A DNA stretch of 7,075 bases from Anaeroplasmataceae bacterium (GCA_029050385.1 JAIDMV010000196.1:1-7075); one strand, 5' to 3'. Counted from the stretch's first letter, positions 1 through 6,707 are shown. The notes: generated from the letters alone by a model not told the origin. Program-made: numbers and translations.

Positions 1-1450
1 ATACACTCAAGCTCATCATTCAAAGTAATGCTAGATAGATTTGTACAGTTGGAAAAAGTAAATGTCTCTATTTTTTTTAAATACTTAGGAAGTCTAAAAC
101 CTATTAAACTTTCACACCCTTCAAAAGCAGAATAACCTATTTTTTCTACACTATCTGGCATGTCAATATCTGTCAAACTTATACAATCTGCAAAAGCGAA
201 GTTTCCAATACTAATTACACTATTAGGAATACTCACACTTTTCAAATAAGTAAAACCATAGAATTGATTATTTTTAATAGTTGTATATGTATTTGGAATT
301 TGTATGCTTGTAATCTCTTTATAACCACCACTTTCTAGCAAAAAGAAATGACTTGCAACACACATAGGATTTGAACCTGCAGTTATAAAATCCAAATCTA
401 GCCAATTATTAAACATACCATGATAATAAACATTCTCAATGCCAGAATCAGAAAAGGCAGATGCCCCTATACTCTTTATATTATCTGCAATATAAATGTC
501 TTTTATAGTATTATAATCAGTAAAAGCTCTATCATAAATACATCTAGTTTTTTCATTCACTTTGTATTCTGTATTAGAAGATTTAGCTTTTAACAAGCAT
601 ACATAAGGATTGTTAGTATTACCCAAATAGTAGCCATCTGCTCCTTCATAATATTCTAATTCTGTACATCCTTCAAATGCTTCAGTACCGATATAAGTAA
701 TACTATCTGGCAAGCTAATAGATTTTAGATTTTTACAATATCTAAAAGCAAATGCACTGATTTTACTGCCACCTGTAACAACAACCTCAATAAGGCTTTC
801 AGGGATTTGGCAATATTCATTTACAGATGAACCTCCAAAAATAATACCTAAATTTGTAAAGTAAGCAATTTCTTCATCATCATATTCTTTTTCCCCTACA
901 AATGGAATAGAAATACTTTTTAAACTATTGCAGTTGCCAAAAGCATTACTCCCTATCTCTTTCACTTTTTGAGGAACGACAATCTTTTCTAAACTAGTAC
1001 AATCATAAAATGCATGATCCCCAACTTTTTCAACAGAATTAGGAATTTCTATATTTTTTAAACATTTACATCCATAAAATGCACATTGTTCAATGGCAAT
1101 AATATTGTCACCCAAAACTATGGTTTCTAATTTTTCACAATGTACAAATGTATCTGTATCGATTAATTTTACCTGATTTCCAATCTTCACATCAACCAGT
1201 TCACTACAATCCATAAAAGCCCATCCCCCTAAATCTCTAACACTTTCTGGAATTACAATACTTGTAAGATTGCTACACCCCCCAAAAGCACCTTCTCCTA
1301 TACTTGTCACGCTATTAGGAATCTCAATATTAGTTAAACTACTACAATTATAAAAGGCTCTTTTACCTATACTTATAATGCTATCAGGAATCACTATACT
1401 TTTTATATTTAAAGCATCAATCGCAAAAGCGAAATCTCCTATACCAATAA
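1..1450 (-). repeat. Tandem LRR_5 coding repeats, ~69-bp period
   Basis: Within the surface protein gene, about 15 units of roughly 23 codons share the pattern IGxxAFxxCxxLxxIxIPxSV. Units are regular at about 900-1450 and again at about 1-310. Between them are longer irregular modules that interrupt the period. The units are diverged at DNA level rather than identical, which points to an old array and not to recent slippage. Confidence 0.8.
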
Positions 1451-1988
1451 CAGGCTTTCCTTGATATTTATGAGGAATAATCACATCTTGTTCTTGAAAT
1501 AGGTTTTGTACAACAATATAAGCATCTCCTGTTTCATTCAACTCAAATTCTAAATCCATTGTATATTTTTCATATTCACATATTGTACATATTGTATTAT
1601 TAAAAGTATGCTTTTCTATATCTAGTTTTTTTCCACATATGCATTGCTTCCAATGCTGTACCTCATCACTATACCACATTTCTTCTGCAATATGAGGGTG
1701 ATCTTTAATTGGAGTTTCCTCCATATCTTCATAAAAGCATTTAGTACACTTTCTCTTTCTCAATCCCTTATCAGTAATCGTAGATTCAACAATAATTTCC
1801 CATGATTCATATTGATGAACTTCTACATCATACTTTTCTCCACAGGAACACAGTTTCCAATGATTTTCTTTATCACTTTCATAATAATTAAGACTTGAAT
1901 GCTTATGCACCCCTTCACAAGAACACATATTCATCAATATGAATATCAAAAAAAATAAAAAGCTAAAAAAAGTAATTGATTTTCTCAT
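1..1988 (-). CDS. BspA-like leucine-rich-repeat surface (lipo)protein, C-terminus missing
   Basis: This reading frame is open for 662 codons and runs off the left edge, so the C-terminus and any wall anchor are not seen. Residues 1-24 form an export signal: RK near the start, a long Phe/Leu/Ile core, and M-C-S-C24, an imperfect lipobox. Two related modules follow, H43-W44-x2-C47-x-C49-G and H112-W113-x2-C116-x-C118-G, each with a later His. C81-x2-C84 and C134-x2-C137 pairs suggest metal-binding or disulfide-linked folds. From about residue 178 come some 15 LRR_5 (BspA-type) units of the form IPxSVxxIGxxAFxxCxxL, with longer inserted modules containing IFGGSS and VYYHG. Known members of the family are cell-surface proteins, some binding host matrix or other bacteria; an adhesive role here is inference. 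Start 1988 is preferred over the ATG at 1994 because GGAGG lies 7 bases before the former and only 1 before the latter. It follows the upstream operon's terminator, so it is probably transcribed separately. Confidence 0.9.
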   Translation of the reverse strand, partial: MRKSITFFSFLFFLIFILMNMCSCEGVHKHSSLNYYESDKENHWKLCSCGEKYDVEVHQYESWEIIVESTITDKGLRKRKCTKCFYEDMEETPIKDHPHIAEEMWYSDEVQHWKQCICGKKLDIEKHTFNNTICTICEYEKYTMDLEFELNETGDAYIVVQNLFQEQDVIIPHKYQGKPVIGIGDFAFAIDALNIKSIVIPDSIISIGKRAFYNCSSLTNIEIPNSVTSIGEGAFGGCSNLTSIVIPESVRDLGGWAFMDCSELVDVKIGNQVKLIDTDTFVHCEKLETIVLGDNIIAIEQCAFYGCKCLKNIEIPNSVEKVGDHAFYDCTSLEKIVVPQKVKEIGSNAFGNCNSLKSISIPFVGEKEYDDEEIAYFTNLGIIFGGSSVNEYCQIPESLIEVVVTGGSKISAFAFRYCKNLKSISLPDSITYIGTEAFEGCTELEYYEGADGYYLGNTNNPYVCLLKAKSSNTEYKVNEKTRCIYDRAFTDYNTIKDIYIADNIKSIGASAFSDSGIENVYYHGMFNNWLDLDFITAGSNPMCVASHFFLLESGGYKEITSIQIPNTYTTIKNNQFYGFTYLKSVSIPNSVISIGNFAFADCISLTDIDMPDSVEKIGYSAFEGCESLIGFRLPKYLKKIETFTFSNCTNLSSITLNDELEC

Positions 1989-1995
1989 TTCCATT

Positions 1996-2000
1996 CCTCC
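1996..2000 (-). promoter_or_regulatory. Ribosome binding site of the LRR protein gene
   Basis: The minus strand reads GGAGG, then seven bases, then ATG at 1988. A second in-frame ATG at 1994 sits only one base after GGAGG, too close for initiation, so this site decides the start. Confidence 0.8.
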
Positions 2001-2011
2001 AATCAACTCTT

Positions 2012-2017
2012 ATTATA
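2012..2017 (-). promoter_or_regulatory. Candidate -10 box for the LRR protein gene
   Basis: A perfect TATAAT on the minus strand lies 12 bases before the GGAGG site. A perfect TTGACA at 2033-2028 is only 10 bases away from it, too close for a standard promoter. At the usual 17-base spacing the sequence is TTTTTC, inside the upstream terminator's T-tract. The -10 is plausible; the -35 is not resolved. Confidence 0.35.
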
Positions 2018-2030
2018 TAATCATCACTGT

Positions 2031-2066
2031 CAAAGAAAAAGAAACGCATTGGCAACGATGCGTTTC
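2031..2066 (-). terminator. Strong rho-independent terminator of the tsaE operon
   Basis: On the minus strand GAAACGCAT (2066-2058) pairs perfectly with ATGCGTTTC (2049-2041), a 9-bp stem around an 8-base loop. TTTTTCTTT follows directly. The hairpin starts one base after the TAA stop at 2070-2068, so it ends the long minus-strand operon and separates it from the LRR gene. Confidence 0.9.
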
Positions 2067-2067
2067 C

Positions 2068-2493
2068 TTAGCGAAAATATAAACAAACTTTAAAATTATG
2101 TGCTACATATTCGTTTCCTTTATGCATAAATACAACTAATCTAGTAGTCATAATGTCATCATTCATAGTAAATAATTTTTTTACACATTCTCCTTCTGAT
2201 GTGATGTACTCTATGTAGCATTGAATCGCATTTTCACACACAATTTGTTCTGGAAGAAATTCAAGAATTTCACCTTTATTTGATTCAATTCGTCCTAAAG
2301 ATGTCAATTTATAACTCAAATCCAAAACAACATTAGAATTTATATCGATAGCTATAACATTGAATTTTTCAACTTCATCTAATAAATAGATATTACATTC
2401 TATAAAATGCGAATAGCCACGCAAATCTTTTTCTTCCTTATGATAATTATAATACTGCTCCCATTTATTGTTATTGGATATTTCTAATACCAT
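2068..2493 (-). CDS. Hypothetical 141-aa protein; probable detached C-terminal part of the XRE membrane regulator
   Basis: I do not recognise a family. The 141 residues have no signal peptide, membrane segment or catalytic motif that I can name; the sequence alternates charged and beta-prone stretches such as FNVIAIDIN and TTRLVVFMHKGNEYVAHNF, suggesting a soluble, largely beta-stranded domain. It lies in exactly the same frame as the upstream XRE gene, with the amber codon at 2517-2515 and seven sense codons (TDEYKTK) between them. No Shine-Dalgarno sequence precedes its ATG at 2493: the upstream bases read GAGTATAAAACTAAA. It also has no other in-frame start before the amber. Inference: this is the extracytoplasmic sensor half of a 340-residue protein, cut off by a point mutation. 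If translated by itself it would be cytoplasmic and weakly expressed. The operon terminator follows its stop by one base. Confidence 0.55.
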   Translation of the reverse strand: MVLEISNNNKWEQYYNYHKEEKDLRGYSHFIECNIYLLDEVEKFNVIAIDINSNVVLDLSYKLTSLGRIESNKGEILEFLPEQIVCENAIQCYIEYITSEGECVKKLFTMNDDIMTTRLVVFMHKGNEYVAHNFKVCLYFR

Positions 2494-2514
2494 TTTAGTT
2501 TTATACTCATCAGT

Positions 2515-3090
2515 CTAAATAATATAGTTTATTTCGTATAAATACACATTATTTTTTTTAGGAATATATATTTCATTGTCATATATATATTTTCTTTGAT
2601 CAAGCATATTTACATCTAACCAATTAGAAAAAACGCATGGAATATCTTTATCTAAAATTTCTTCAATCGTATAAGTATGCATTTCATTTATAGTTATATA
2701 GTAGCCAATAGTATGTTCCTGTTTTTCAAACCTATCTTCTTTATGTTTATAATAAATTAGTGATCCAATTAATACACATCCAGTTATACATATTAAGCTG
2801 GCTCCTAGAATTATTGCTTTTATAAGAGGCCTCAATTTCTTTGGCTTTTTAGTTGCCTTAATATCATTTGAAATGTCATCCTTAAGTTTTTCTTGTGTAT
2901 CATCCATTAAATAATCCAAAGAAACATTAAATAATTTAGCAATCTCTAACGCAATATTTGTTTCTGGCATACCACGACCATTTTCCCATTTGGTCACTGC
3001 CTGCCTAGTAACATAGAGCTTATCTGCAAGTTCGGCTTGAGTCAAATTATTCTCTTGTCTTAATTTTTTCAACTTTTCTGAGAATTGCAT
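2515..3090 (-). CDS. XRE-family HTH regulator with one transmembrane segment, probably truncated
   Basis: Residues 4-61 form a classic Cro/CI-type HTH_3 domain: LKKLRQENNLTQAELADKL, then VTRQAVTKWENGRGMP with the recognition helix around 28-36, and LFNVSLDYLM at its end. A Lys-rich linker (68-91) leads into one hydrophobic helix at about 92-114, followed by KHKEDR. The DNA-binding head should thus be cytoplasmic and the remaining ~75 residues outside. Such membrane-tethered one-component regulators are known in Bacillota, but their ligands are mostly unknown. The start at 3090 has AGGAG seven bases upstream; the gene begins 14 bases after ybaK, so it is co-transcribed. The protein ends at TAG 2517-2515, yet the same frame continues into the 141-aa ORF downstream, which suggests loss of the C-terminal half of the outer domain. 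DNA binding may survive while sensing is impaired. Confidence 0.85.
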   Translation of the reverse strand: MQFSEKLKKLRQENNLTQAELADKLYVTRQAVTKWENGRGMPETNIALEIAKLFNVSLDYLMDDTQEKLKDDISNDIKATKKPKKLRPLIKAIILGASLICITGCVLIGSLIYYKHKEDRFEKQEHTIGYYITINEMHTYTIEEILDKDIPCVFSNWLDVNMLDQRKYIYDNEIYIPKKNNVYLYEINYII

Positions 3091-3097
3091 ATTCTCA

Positions 3098-3102
3098 CTC
3101 CT
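3098..3102 (-). promoter_or_regulatory. Ribosome binding site of the XRE regulator
   Basis: AGGAG on the minus strand lies seven bases before ATG 3090, in the 14-base gap after the ybaK stop. It supports independent initiation of the regulator and contrasts with the lack of any such site before the 141-aa ORF. Confidence 0.75.
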
Positions 3103-3104
3103 TT

Positions 3105-3578
3105 TTACCTAATAATATCTATAAAATCTACTCTGATAATTTTTGCTAAATCCATAGGATTCATCTTTACCTGATATCCTATTTTTCCTGCAGAAAAAAT
3201 AATATGAGATAAGCTTTTAGCAGAAATATGTAGAGTTGTAGTAAATTGCTTTTTCATTCCAATTGGACTACATCCACCACGAATATAGCCAGTAATTCCT
3301 AATAAATCTTTTACTGGAATCAATTCTACAGATTTTTCTTTGACTGCCTTTGCTGCCTTTTTCAAATCTAATTCTGCTTGAACTGGAATTACAAAAACAT
3401 AATAATGCTTACTATGACCTATAACAACTAAAGTCTTAAATACTTCTTCTTTATTTTGACCTAGTAGTTCTGCAACCTTTACTCCATCCACACATATTCC
3501 TTCCTCGTGCGGATATTCAAAAGCCTCATATGAAATTTTCTTTTGATCTAAGATACGCATTACATTTGTTTTTTCCAT
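3105..3578 (-). CDS. ybaK: Cys-tRNA(Pro)/Cys-tRNA(Cys) deacylase, YbaK/EbsC type
   Basis: The 157-residue product matches the size and motifs of bacterial YbaK. This cytosolic trans-editing enzyme hydrolyses Cys-tRNA(Pro) made when prolyl-tRNA synthetase mischarges cysteine. Visible hallmarks are EEVFKTLVV with K48, the position of the essential family lysine, and GYIRGGCSPIG at 97-107, the conserved substrate-pocket loop; FTTTLHISA and FSAGKIGYQVKM follow as in the family. I chose ATG 3578: GGAG at 3587-3584 lies five bases upstream, and the ATG overlaps the preceding GNAT stop by one base (TAATG), a translational coupling arrangement. An upstream in-frame ATG at 3596 would add six residues (MFFGEI) and overlap the GNAT gene further, and is unlikely. 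Its place behind rimI is where tsaD often sits in related operons. Family is certain; exact tRNA preference is not. Confidence 0.92.
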   Translation of the reverse strand: MEKTNVMRILDQKKISYEAFEYPHEEGICVDGVKVAELLGQNKEEVFKTLVVIGHSKHYYVFVIPVQAELDLKKAAKAVKEKSVELIPVKDLLGITGYIRGGCSPIGMKKQFTTTLHISAKSLSHIIFSAGKIGYQVKMNPMDLAKIIRVDFIDIIR

Positions 3579-4684
3579 TATTTCTCCAAAAAACATTCAT
3601 AAAGAGTTTCTATCTCTTTGAAATTCATTTTTTTATACATTTCAATTGGTGTATCATCTAGCTCTGCTTCTAGATAAACCTCATATTTATTTACTTTTTT
3701 TGCATACTCTATGCAAGCATCCATCAAATTAGAAGCAATTCCTTGATGACGATATACTTCATCTACATACAAAGCATAAATAAAGATACTATGATAATAT
3801 TCTATAATCAAAACACTACCAATAGTCATATCATTTTTAACTACAGAATAACTTTTAATTTTACCTTCTACGATTTTATCATAGTTAAACTTTGCATATT
3901 TTTTTGCATATTCCTCACCATATTCAACATTGCTTTTATAAGTAAATCCCATACAATCCTTTAGATAATTAAAGCTTACTAGATGGATAGTTTTAGTTAA
4001 GCTTTTATAATGATATGCATTAACATGCATTAAAGCACAGCTATCTATCTCATAGCCTTCAAATAGAGTTTCATCCATCCAATTTGAAAGAAATAAGATA
4101 TAGGAATCATATTTGAAGTCCTTTAAAGAATCTATTTTATAATCATATAGATCATAATAATTTAAACAATATCTTTCCTTGAAGTCACTTGTATATTTTA
4201 AGCCTTCTTTTTTAGAAAATAATATTGCCTCTAGATTTGCAATATCTTTCTTTTCATCATAAAGCTTTTGCATAAAATTGGCATCTTCTTTATTCTTATA
4301 GTATTCTTTTCTAACTCTAATAATTTTAAAGCCTAATTTTTCATATACATGTATAGCTTTTTTATTTGACTCTCGAACCTCTAAAGATACATTATTTAAT
4401 CCTAAAGGAACCAGTTCATCTAAAACACTAGCCAGAGCCTTTGTTCCATAGCCTTTTGATTGATAGGCTTTATCGATTACAAAATTCAAAATTTCCAAAG
4501 AAAAGCCATCAAATATAGAGGAAATGAATCCTATGATTTTAGAATCCACTTCAAATACATAATGTCTAGCAAGAGGATTATTTAAATCATTTAAATAAAA
4601 GGATTCTTCTAAAGAGGATTCTAAATGATTTTTTTCTAACTCAACAATTCTACCTATGTCTTCTTTTTTATATTTTCTAATCAT
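3578..4684 (-). CDS. rimI: RimI-like ribosomal protein S18 alanine N-acetyltransferase fused to a second GNAT domain
   Basis: At 368 residues this is more than twice the usual ~150 of RimI. Residues 1-142 are a complete RimI-like GNAT: acetyl-CoA loop Q75-S-K-G-Y-G80, LEVRESNKKAIHVYEKLGF (101-119), and EYYKNKEDANFM (127-138). E102 and Y114 fit the positions of the catalytic Glu and Tyr described for RimI. RimI acetylates the N-terminal alanine of ribosomal protein S18. Residues ~150-368 form a second unit whose end is a clear GNAT fold: YALYVDEVYRHQGIASNLM with R312-x-x-G-x-A317, then IEMYKKMNF. Residues ~150-260 are poorly conserved to my eye and may be a divergent GNAT half. The substrate of the second domain is unknown. 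The gene overlaps tsaB by 8 bases and ybaK by 1. The tsaE-tsaB-rimI order supports the RimI call; another N-terminal acetyltransferase activity is possible. Confidence 0.85.
   Translation of the reverse strand: MIRKYKKEDIGRIVELEKNHLESSLEESFYLNDLNNPLARHYVFEVDSKIIGFISSIFDGFSLEILNFVIDKAYQSKGYGTKALASVLDELVPLGLNNVSLEVRESNKKAIHVYEKLGFKIIRVRKEYYKNKEDANFMQKLYDEKKDIANLEAILFSKKEGLKYTSDFKERYCLNYYDLYDYKIDSLKDFKYDSYILFLSNWMDETLFEGYEIDSCALMHVNAYHYKSLTKTIHLVSFNYLKDCMGFTYKSNVEYGEEYAKKYAKFNYDKIVEGKIKSYSVVKNDMTIGSVLIIEYYHSIFIYALYVDEVYRHQGIASNLMDACIEYAKKVNKYEVYLEAELDDTPIEMYKKMNFKEIETLYECFLEK
3584..3587 (-). promoter_or_regulatory. Ribosome binding site deciding the ybaK start
   Basis: GGAG followed by AAATA precedes ATG 3578 on the minus strand, inside the last codons of the GNAT gene. 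This favours 3578 over the upstream in-frame ATG at 3596. Confidence 0.7.
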
Positions 4685-5258
4685 GAAGATTACGCTCCGC
4701 TTCTGTTTCTCTTAAATAATTAGGAACAAGAGTTCTAGGCTCTGCTACCTCTTTAGCCCACTTGATTACCTTCAATGGATTCACTTTATATTCACTTTCA
4801 CTCACGGATGCATCAAACTTGTTTTGTTCTAAAGATGTTTTTTCTACTAATGCCTCAGATACAATATAGGTATTTGTTGTTGTATCCAAAATACAACCAA
4901 AACAGTTTCCTCTTCTTGCATCAATACTAGCTAAAACTAGTCCATCTATTCCACTAGCCATAAGTTTTAATGTAGATATTTCATATAATTTGATTTTGGA
5001 TTCTAAGGTTGCAATCATTTTCCCAACAGCAACTCCCATACGTACTCCTGTATAAGAACCAGGTCCAACACCAACAACTACTCTATCAATTTCTATTAAA
5101 TCAATATTTCCTTTTGAACAAGCTTTTTCTACCTCAACTAAAATCACACTTGCATGATCATGCTTTCCAGGAACATAGGATTCATATATCACTTTTTCAT
5201 CAAAGCATAAAGCTGTATATAAAACATTTGTTGCTGAATCTATAATTAAAGTTTTCAT
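4677..5258 (-). CDS. tsaB: tRNA t6A biosynthesis protein TsaB (YeaZ)
   Basis: TsaB is the inactive ASKHA-fold partner of TsaD. With TsaD and TsaE it transfers the threonylcarbamoyl group to A37 of ANN-decoding tRNAs in the cytosol. The 193-residue protein starts MKTLIIDSAT, as is typical, and shows the signature GVGPGSYTGVRMG at 63-75, IDARRGN at 112-118 and the C-terminal PNYLRETEAERN at 179-190. It lies within the usual size range of the family (roughly 190-240 residues), towards the short end. Its ATG overlaps the tsaE stop as ATGA (4 bases), and its TAG overlaps the rimI start by 8 bases, so all three are probably translationally coupled. The essential catalytic partner tsaD is not in this window and must be encoded elsewhere. 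Identification is firm. Confidence 0.95.
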   Translation of the reverse strand: MKTLIIDSATNVLYTALCFDEKVIYESYVPGKHDHASVILVEVEKACSKGNIDLIEIDRVVVGVGPGSYTGVRMGVAVGKMIATLESKIKLYEISTLKLMASGIDGLVLASIDARRGNCFGCILDTTTNTYIVSEALVEKTSLEQNKFDASVSESEYKVNPLKVIKWAKEVAEPRTLVPNYLRETEAERNLHD

Positions 5259-5701
5259 AATTTCTTCAATACCTCTTCATAACGACTTCCGATTGCCTTA
5301 ACCTCAATACTGCGTTCAAATTCACTTAATCTTTTTAAGTTAATTTCTAAATATTCTTTAGGCAATATTTCTTCTACTTGATAAGGCCATTCAATTACAC
5401 ATACGCCGTCTCCTTCAATAAATTCTTCTAAATCAAAATCATTGTTCAAACCATCAAGGCGATATAAATCTAGGTGATATAATGGACATTTTCCTTTGTA
5501 TTCTTTTACAATTGTAAAGGTTGGAGAGTTGATAATCTTAGTCACTCCAAGGCTAATTCCAATACCCTTAGTTAATGTTGTCTTACCTGCAGATAAATCA
5601 CCTGTCAATAAAATGACATCACTAGATTTCAATAAATTACCGATTTTTTTACCTAATTCAATTGTTTCTTCTGCAGAGTTTGTTTTATAACTTTTCAACA
5701 T
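5255..5701 (-). CDS. tsaE: tRNA t6A biosynthesis ATPase TsaE (YjeE)
   Basis: TsaE is the small P-loop ATPase that drives turnover of the TsaBDE complex in t6A37 synthesis. The 148 residues show the Walker A motif GDLSAGKTT at 34-42 (the family usually has GDLGAGKTT), NSPTFTIVKEY at 58-68 and HLDLYRL at 76-82, whose Asp is a conserved active-site residue. VIEWP at 102-106 is the Walker-B-like segment. Length is normal. The start at 5701 is supported by AAGGTGA six bases upstream, and MLKSYKTNSAEETIELG is a standard N-terminus. It is the first gene of the operon, following a candidate extended -10 and a possible weak terminator for the GTPase genes. Its TGA overlaps the tsaB ATG. The Ser in place of the second Gly of the P-loop should be harmless because the GKT core is intact. 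Confidence 0.96.
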   Translation of the reverse strand: MLKSYKTNSAEETIELGKKIGNLLKSSDVILLTGDLSAGKTTLTKGIGISLGVTKIINSPTFTIVKEYKGKCPLYHLDLYRLDGLNNDFDLEEFIEGDGVCVIEWPYQVEEILPKEYLEINLKRLSEFERSIEVKAIGSRYEEVLKKL

Positions 5702-5707
5702 AAAATA

Positions 5708-5714
5708 TCACCTT
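5708..5714 (-). promoter_or_regulatory. Ribosome binding site of tsaE
   Basis: AAGGTGA on the minus strand lies six bases before ATG 5701. It closely matches the anti-Shine-Dalgarno complement and fixes the start of the operon's first gene. Confidence 0.75.
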
Positions 5715-5719
5715 ATATA

Positions 5720-5728
5720 AGTATACCA
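5720..5728 (-). promoter_or_regulatory. Candidate extended -10 promoter of the tsaE operon
   Basis: The minus strand reads TGG-TATACT, an extended -10 element, just upstream of the tsaE ribosome binding site. At 17-base spacing the -35 position reads TTTTCT, a weak match, as is common for extended -10 promoters. The implied leader is very short, leaving no room for a leader RNA. Confidence 0.5.
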
Positions 5729-5729
5729 C

Positions 5730-5753
5730 AAAATAGGGCAAAAGAAAAAGCCC
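5730..5753 (-). terminator. Possible weak terminator after the GTPase genes
   Basis: Minus strand GGGC (5753-5750) can pair with GCCC (5739-5736) around a 10-base loop, followed by TATTTTG. The stem is only 4 bp, so it may be leaky or not function; it also adjoins the tsaE promoter. It lies 20 bases after the TAA of the 306-aa gene. Confidence 0.35.
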
Positions 5754-5773
5754 AAAACTTGAGCAATTTCATT

Positions 5774-6694
5774 TTAAAAGGACAAAACAGTATCCTCTTC
5801 CTTAGGTAATTTAGAAACCTTCTTTGCATGAAGCATTACAACTTCCTCTTCGGCAATACTAGAGTACTCATGTGCTACAATGCATTCTAAGAATATACAA
5901 TCTCCAATAGCTACAAGTTCAGAAACATCTTTTACCTCATAGCCTAAAAACTGTATATCATTTTCACAACACGTCATAACATTTCTACCAACAACAATAG
6001 AATCCTCTAATATATCTCTTACAAAGGTTTTAAACTTAATCGTTTTTCCCATATATTTTTCATAATTGTCAAAAACATCTATATACCATGTTGGATAATC
6101 ACTATCTTCTAAAAGAATAGTATCCTTTGTAATATCATAAGGCAAGTCTTCATCAAGCATAGAGGTTAATTGTCCATTTTTACCCTCAAACCCAATTTGA
6201 CATTCTTGATTTAATGCCCTGATTTGTCTTCTATAATTTCCAAGATCACTTACTCCATCACAGCGATTAAATATAATTAATGAGGAAAGCTTTACAAGGT
6301 TATTAAAGACTTGACGCATATTGCTAAAATAAAGTCCAAATGTAGAAGCATCAATCAAAGTAACCTGTTGATAAACTGGCATATACTCTGGAAATTCTAA
6401 ATTGTCCATATTATAAAAACTATTATATTCTAAAACAATTTGAACTGGTTTATATTTTTCATCTATAGAAAAGAATAAATTTGCATTTAGATCTGCTTCC
6501 TTTTCTACACGTACAATAGAGACTTCATATTCCTTTAACCAAGAATCCTCATATTCTACTTCCCCTTCTTCACAAACAACTAAAACTGTTGAGCCTGCTT
6601 GATAAGAAACATTATTTTCAATAATTTCTTTGATTAAAGTTGTCTTGCCACTTTCAATCAATCCATTAACTATAAAAATAGGTACCTCAACCAT
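5774..6694 (-). CDS. CobW/COG0523-like GTPase with atypical YcgQ/TIGR03943-like C-terminal domain
   Basis: Residues 1-190 follow the G3E GTPase plan. MVEVPIFIVNGLIESGKTT carries a P-loop (G11-x4-G16-K-T-T); VTLIDASTF (111-119) matches the family's VDA strand; LIIFNRCDGV with N143-R-C-D146 is the guanine-specificity motif. Two features are odd. The CxCC metal-relay motif of COG0523 proteins is absent, and the usual ETxGxxxP segment reads EYNSFYNM (89-96). The normal CobW C-terminal domain is replaced by residues ~200-293: PTWYIDVFDNYEKYMGKTIKFK, then VVGRNVMTCCENDIQFLGYEV, which I recognise as similar to the end of YcgQ/TIGR03943 proteins, where an R-x-MTCC-x-x-D segment occurs. That domain call is from memory of the pattern. 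C242-C243 could bind metal. The start at 6694 follows the upstream gene's TAG by 13 bases; AGAGG overlapping that stop acts as the ribosome binding site. It likely works with the neighbouring GTPase in metal allocation; substrate unknown. Confidence 0.8.
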   Translation of the reverse strand: MVEVPIFIVNGLIESGKTTLIKEIIENNVSYQAGSTVLVVCEEGEVEYEDSWLKEYEVSIVRVEKEADLNANLFFSIDEKYKPVQIVLEYNSFYNMDNLEFPEYMPVYQQVTLIDASTFGLYFSNMRQVFNNLVKLSSLIIFNRCDGVSDLGNYRRQIRALNQECQIGFEGKNGQLTSMLDEDLPYDITKDTILLEDSDYPTWYIDVFDNYEKYMGKTIKFKTFVRDILEDSIVVGRNVMTCCENDIQFLGYEVKDVSELVAIGDCIFLECIVAHEYSSIAEEEVVMLHAKKVSKLPKEEDTVLSF

Positions 6695-6707
6695 AATCTA
6701 ACGACCT

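Noticed and set aside
2028..2033. TTGACA as the -35 box of the LRR gene promoter
   Set aside because: It is a perfect hexamer but only 10 bases from the TATAAT, too short a spacer, and no suitable -10 lies 16-18 bases away.
3743..3964. Plus-strand ORF of 73 codons
   Set aside because: It lies opposite the second GNAT domain, has low-complexity Ile/Phe/Tyr composition and no ribosome binding site; it is an antisense shadow.
5009..5245. Plus-strand ORF of 78 codons
   Set aside because: It is antisense to the conserved core of tsaB and rich in Gln/Leu/His, which is the mirror of normal A/T-rich coding; no homologous pattern.
5496..5690. Plus-strand ORF of 64 codons
   Set aside because: It is antisense to the P-loop region of tsaE, with no promoter or ribosome binding site.
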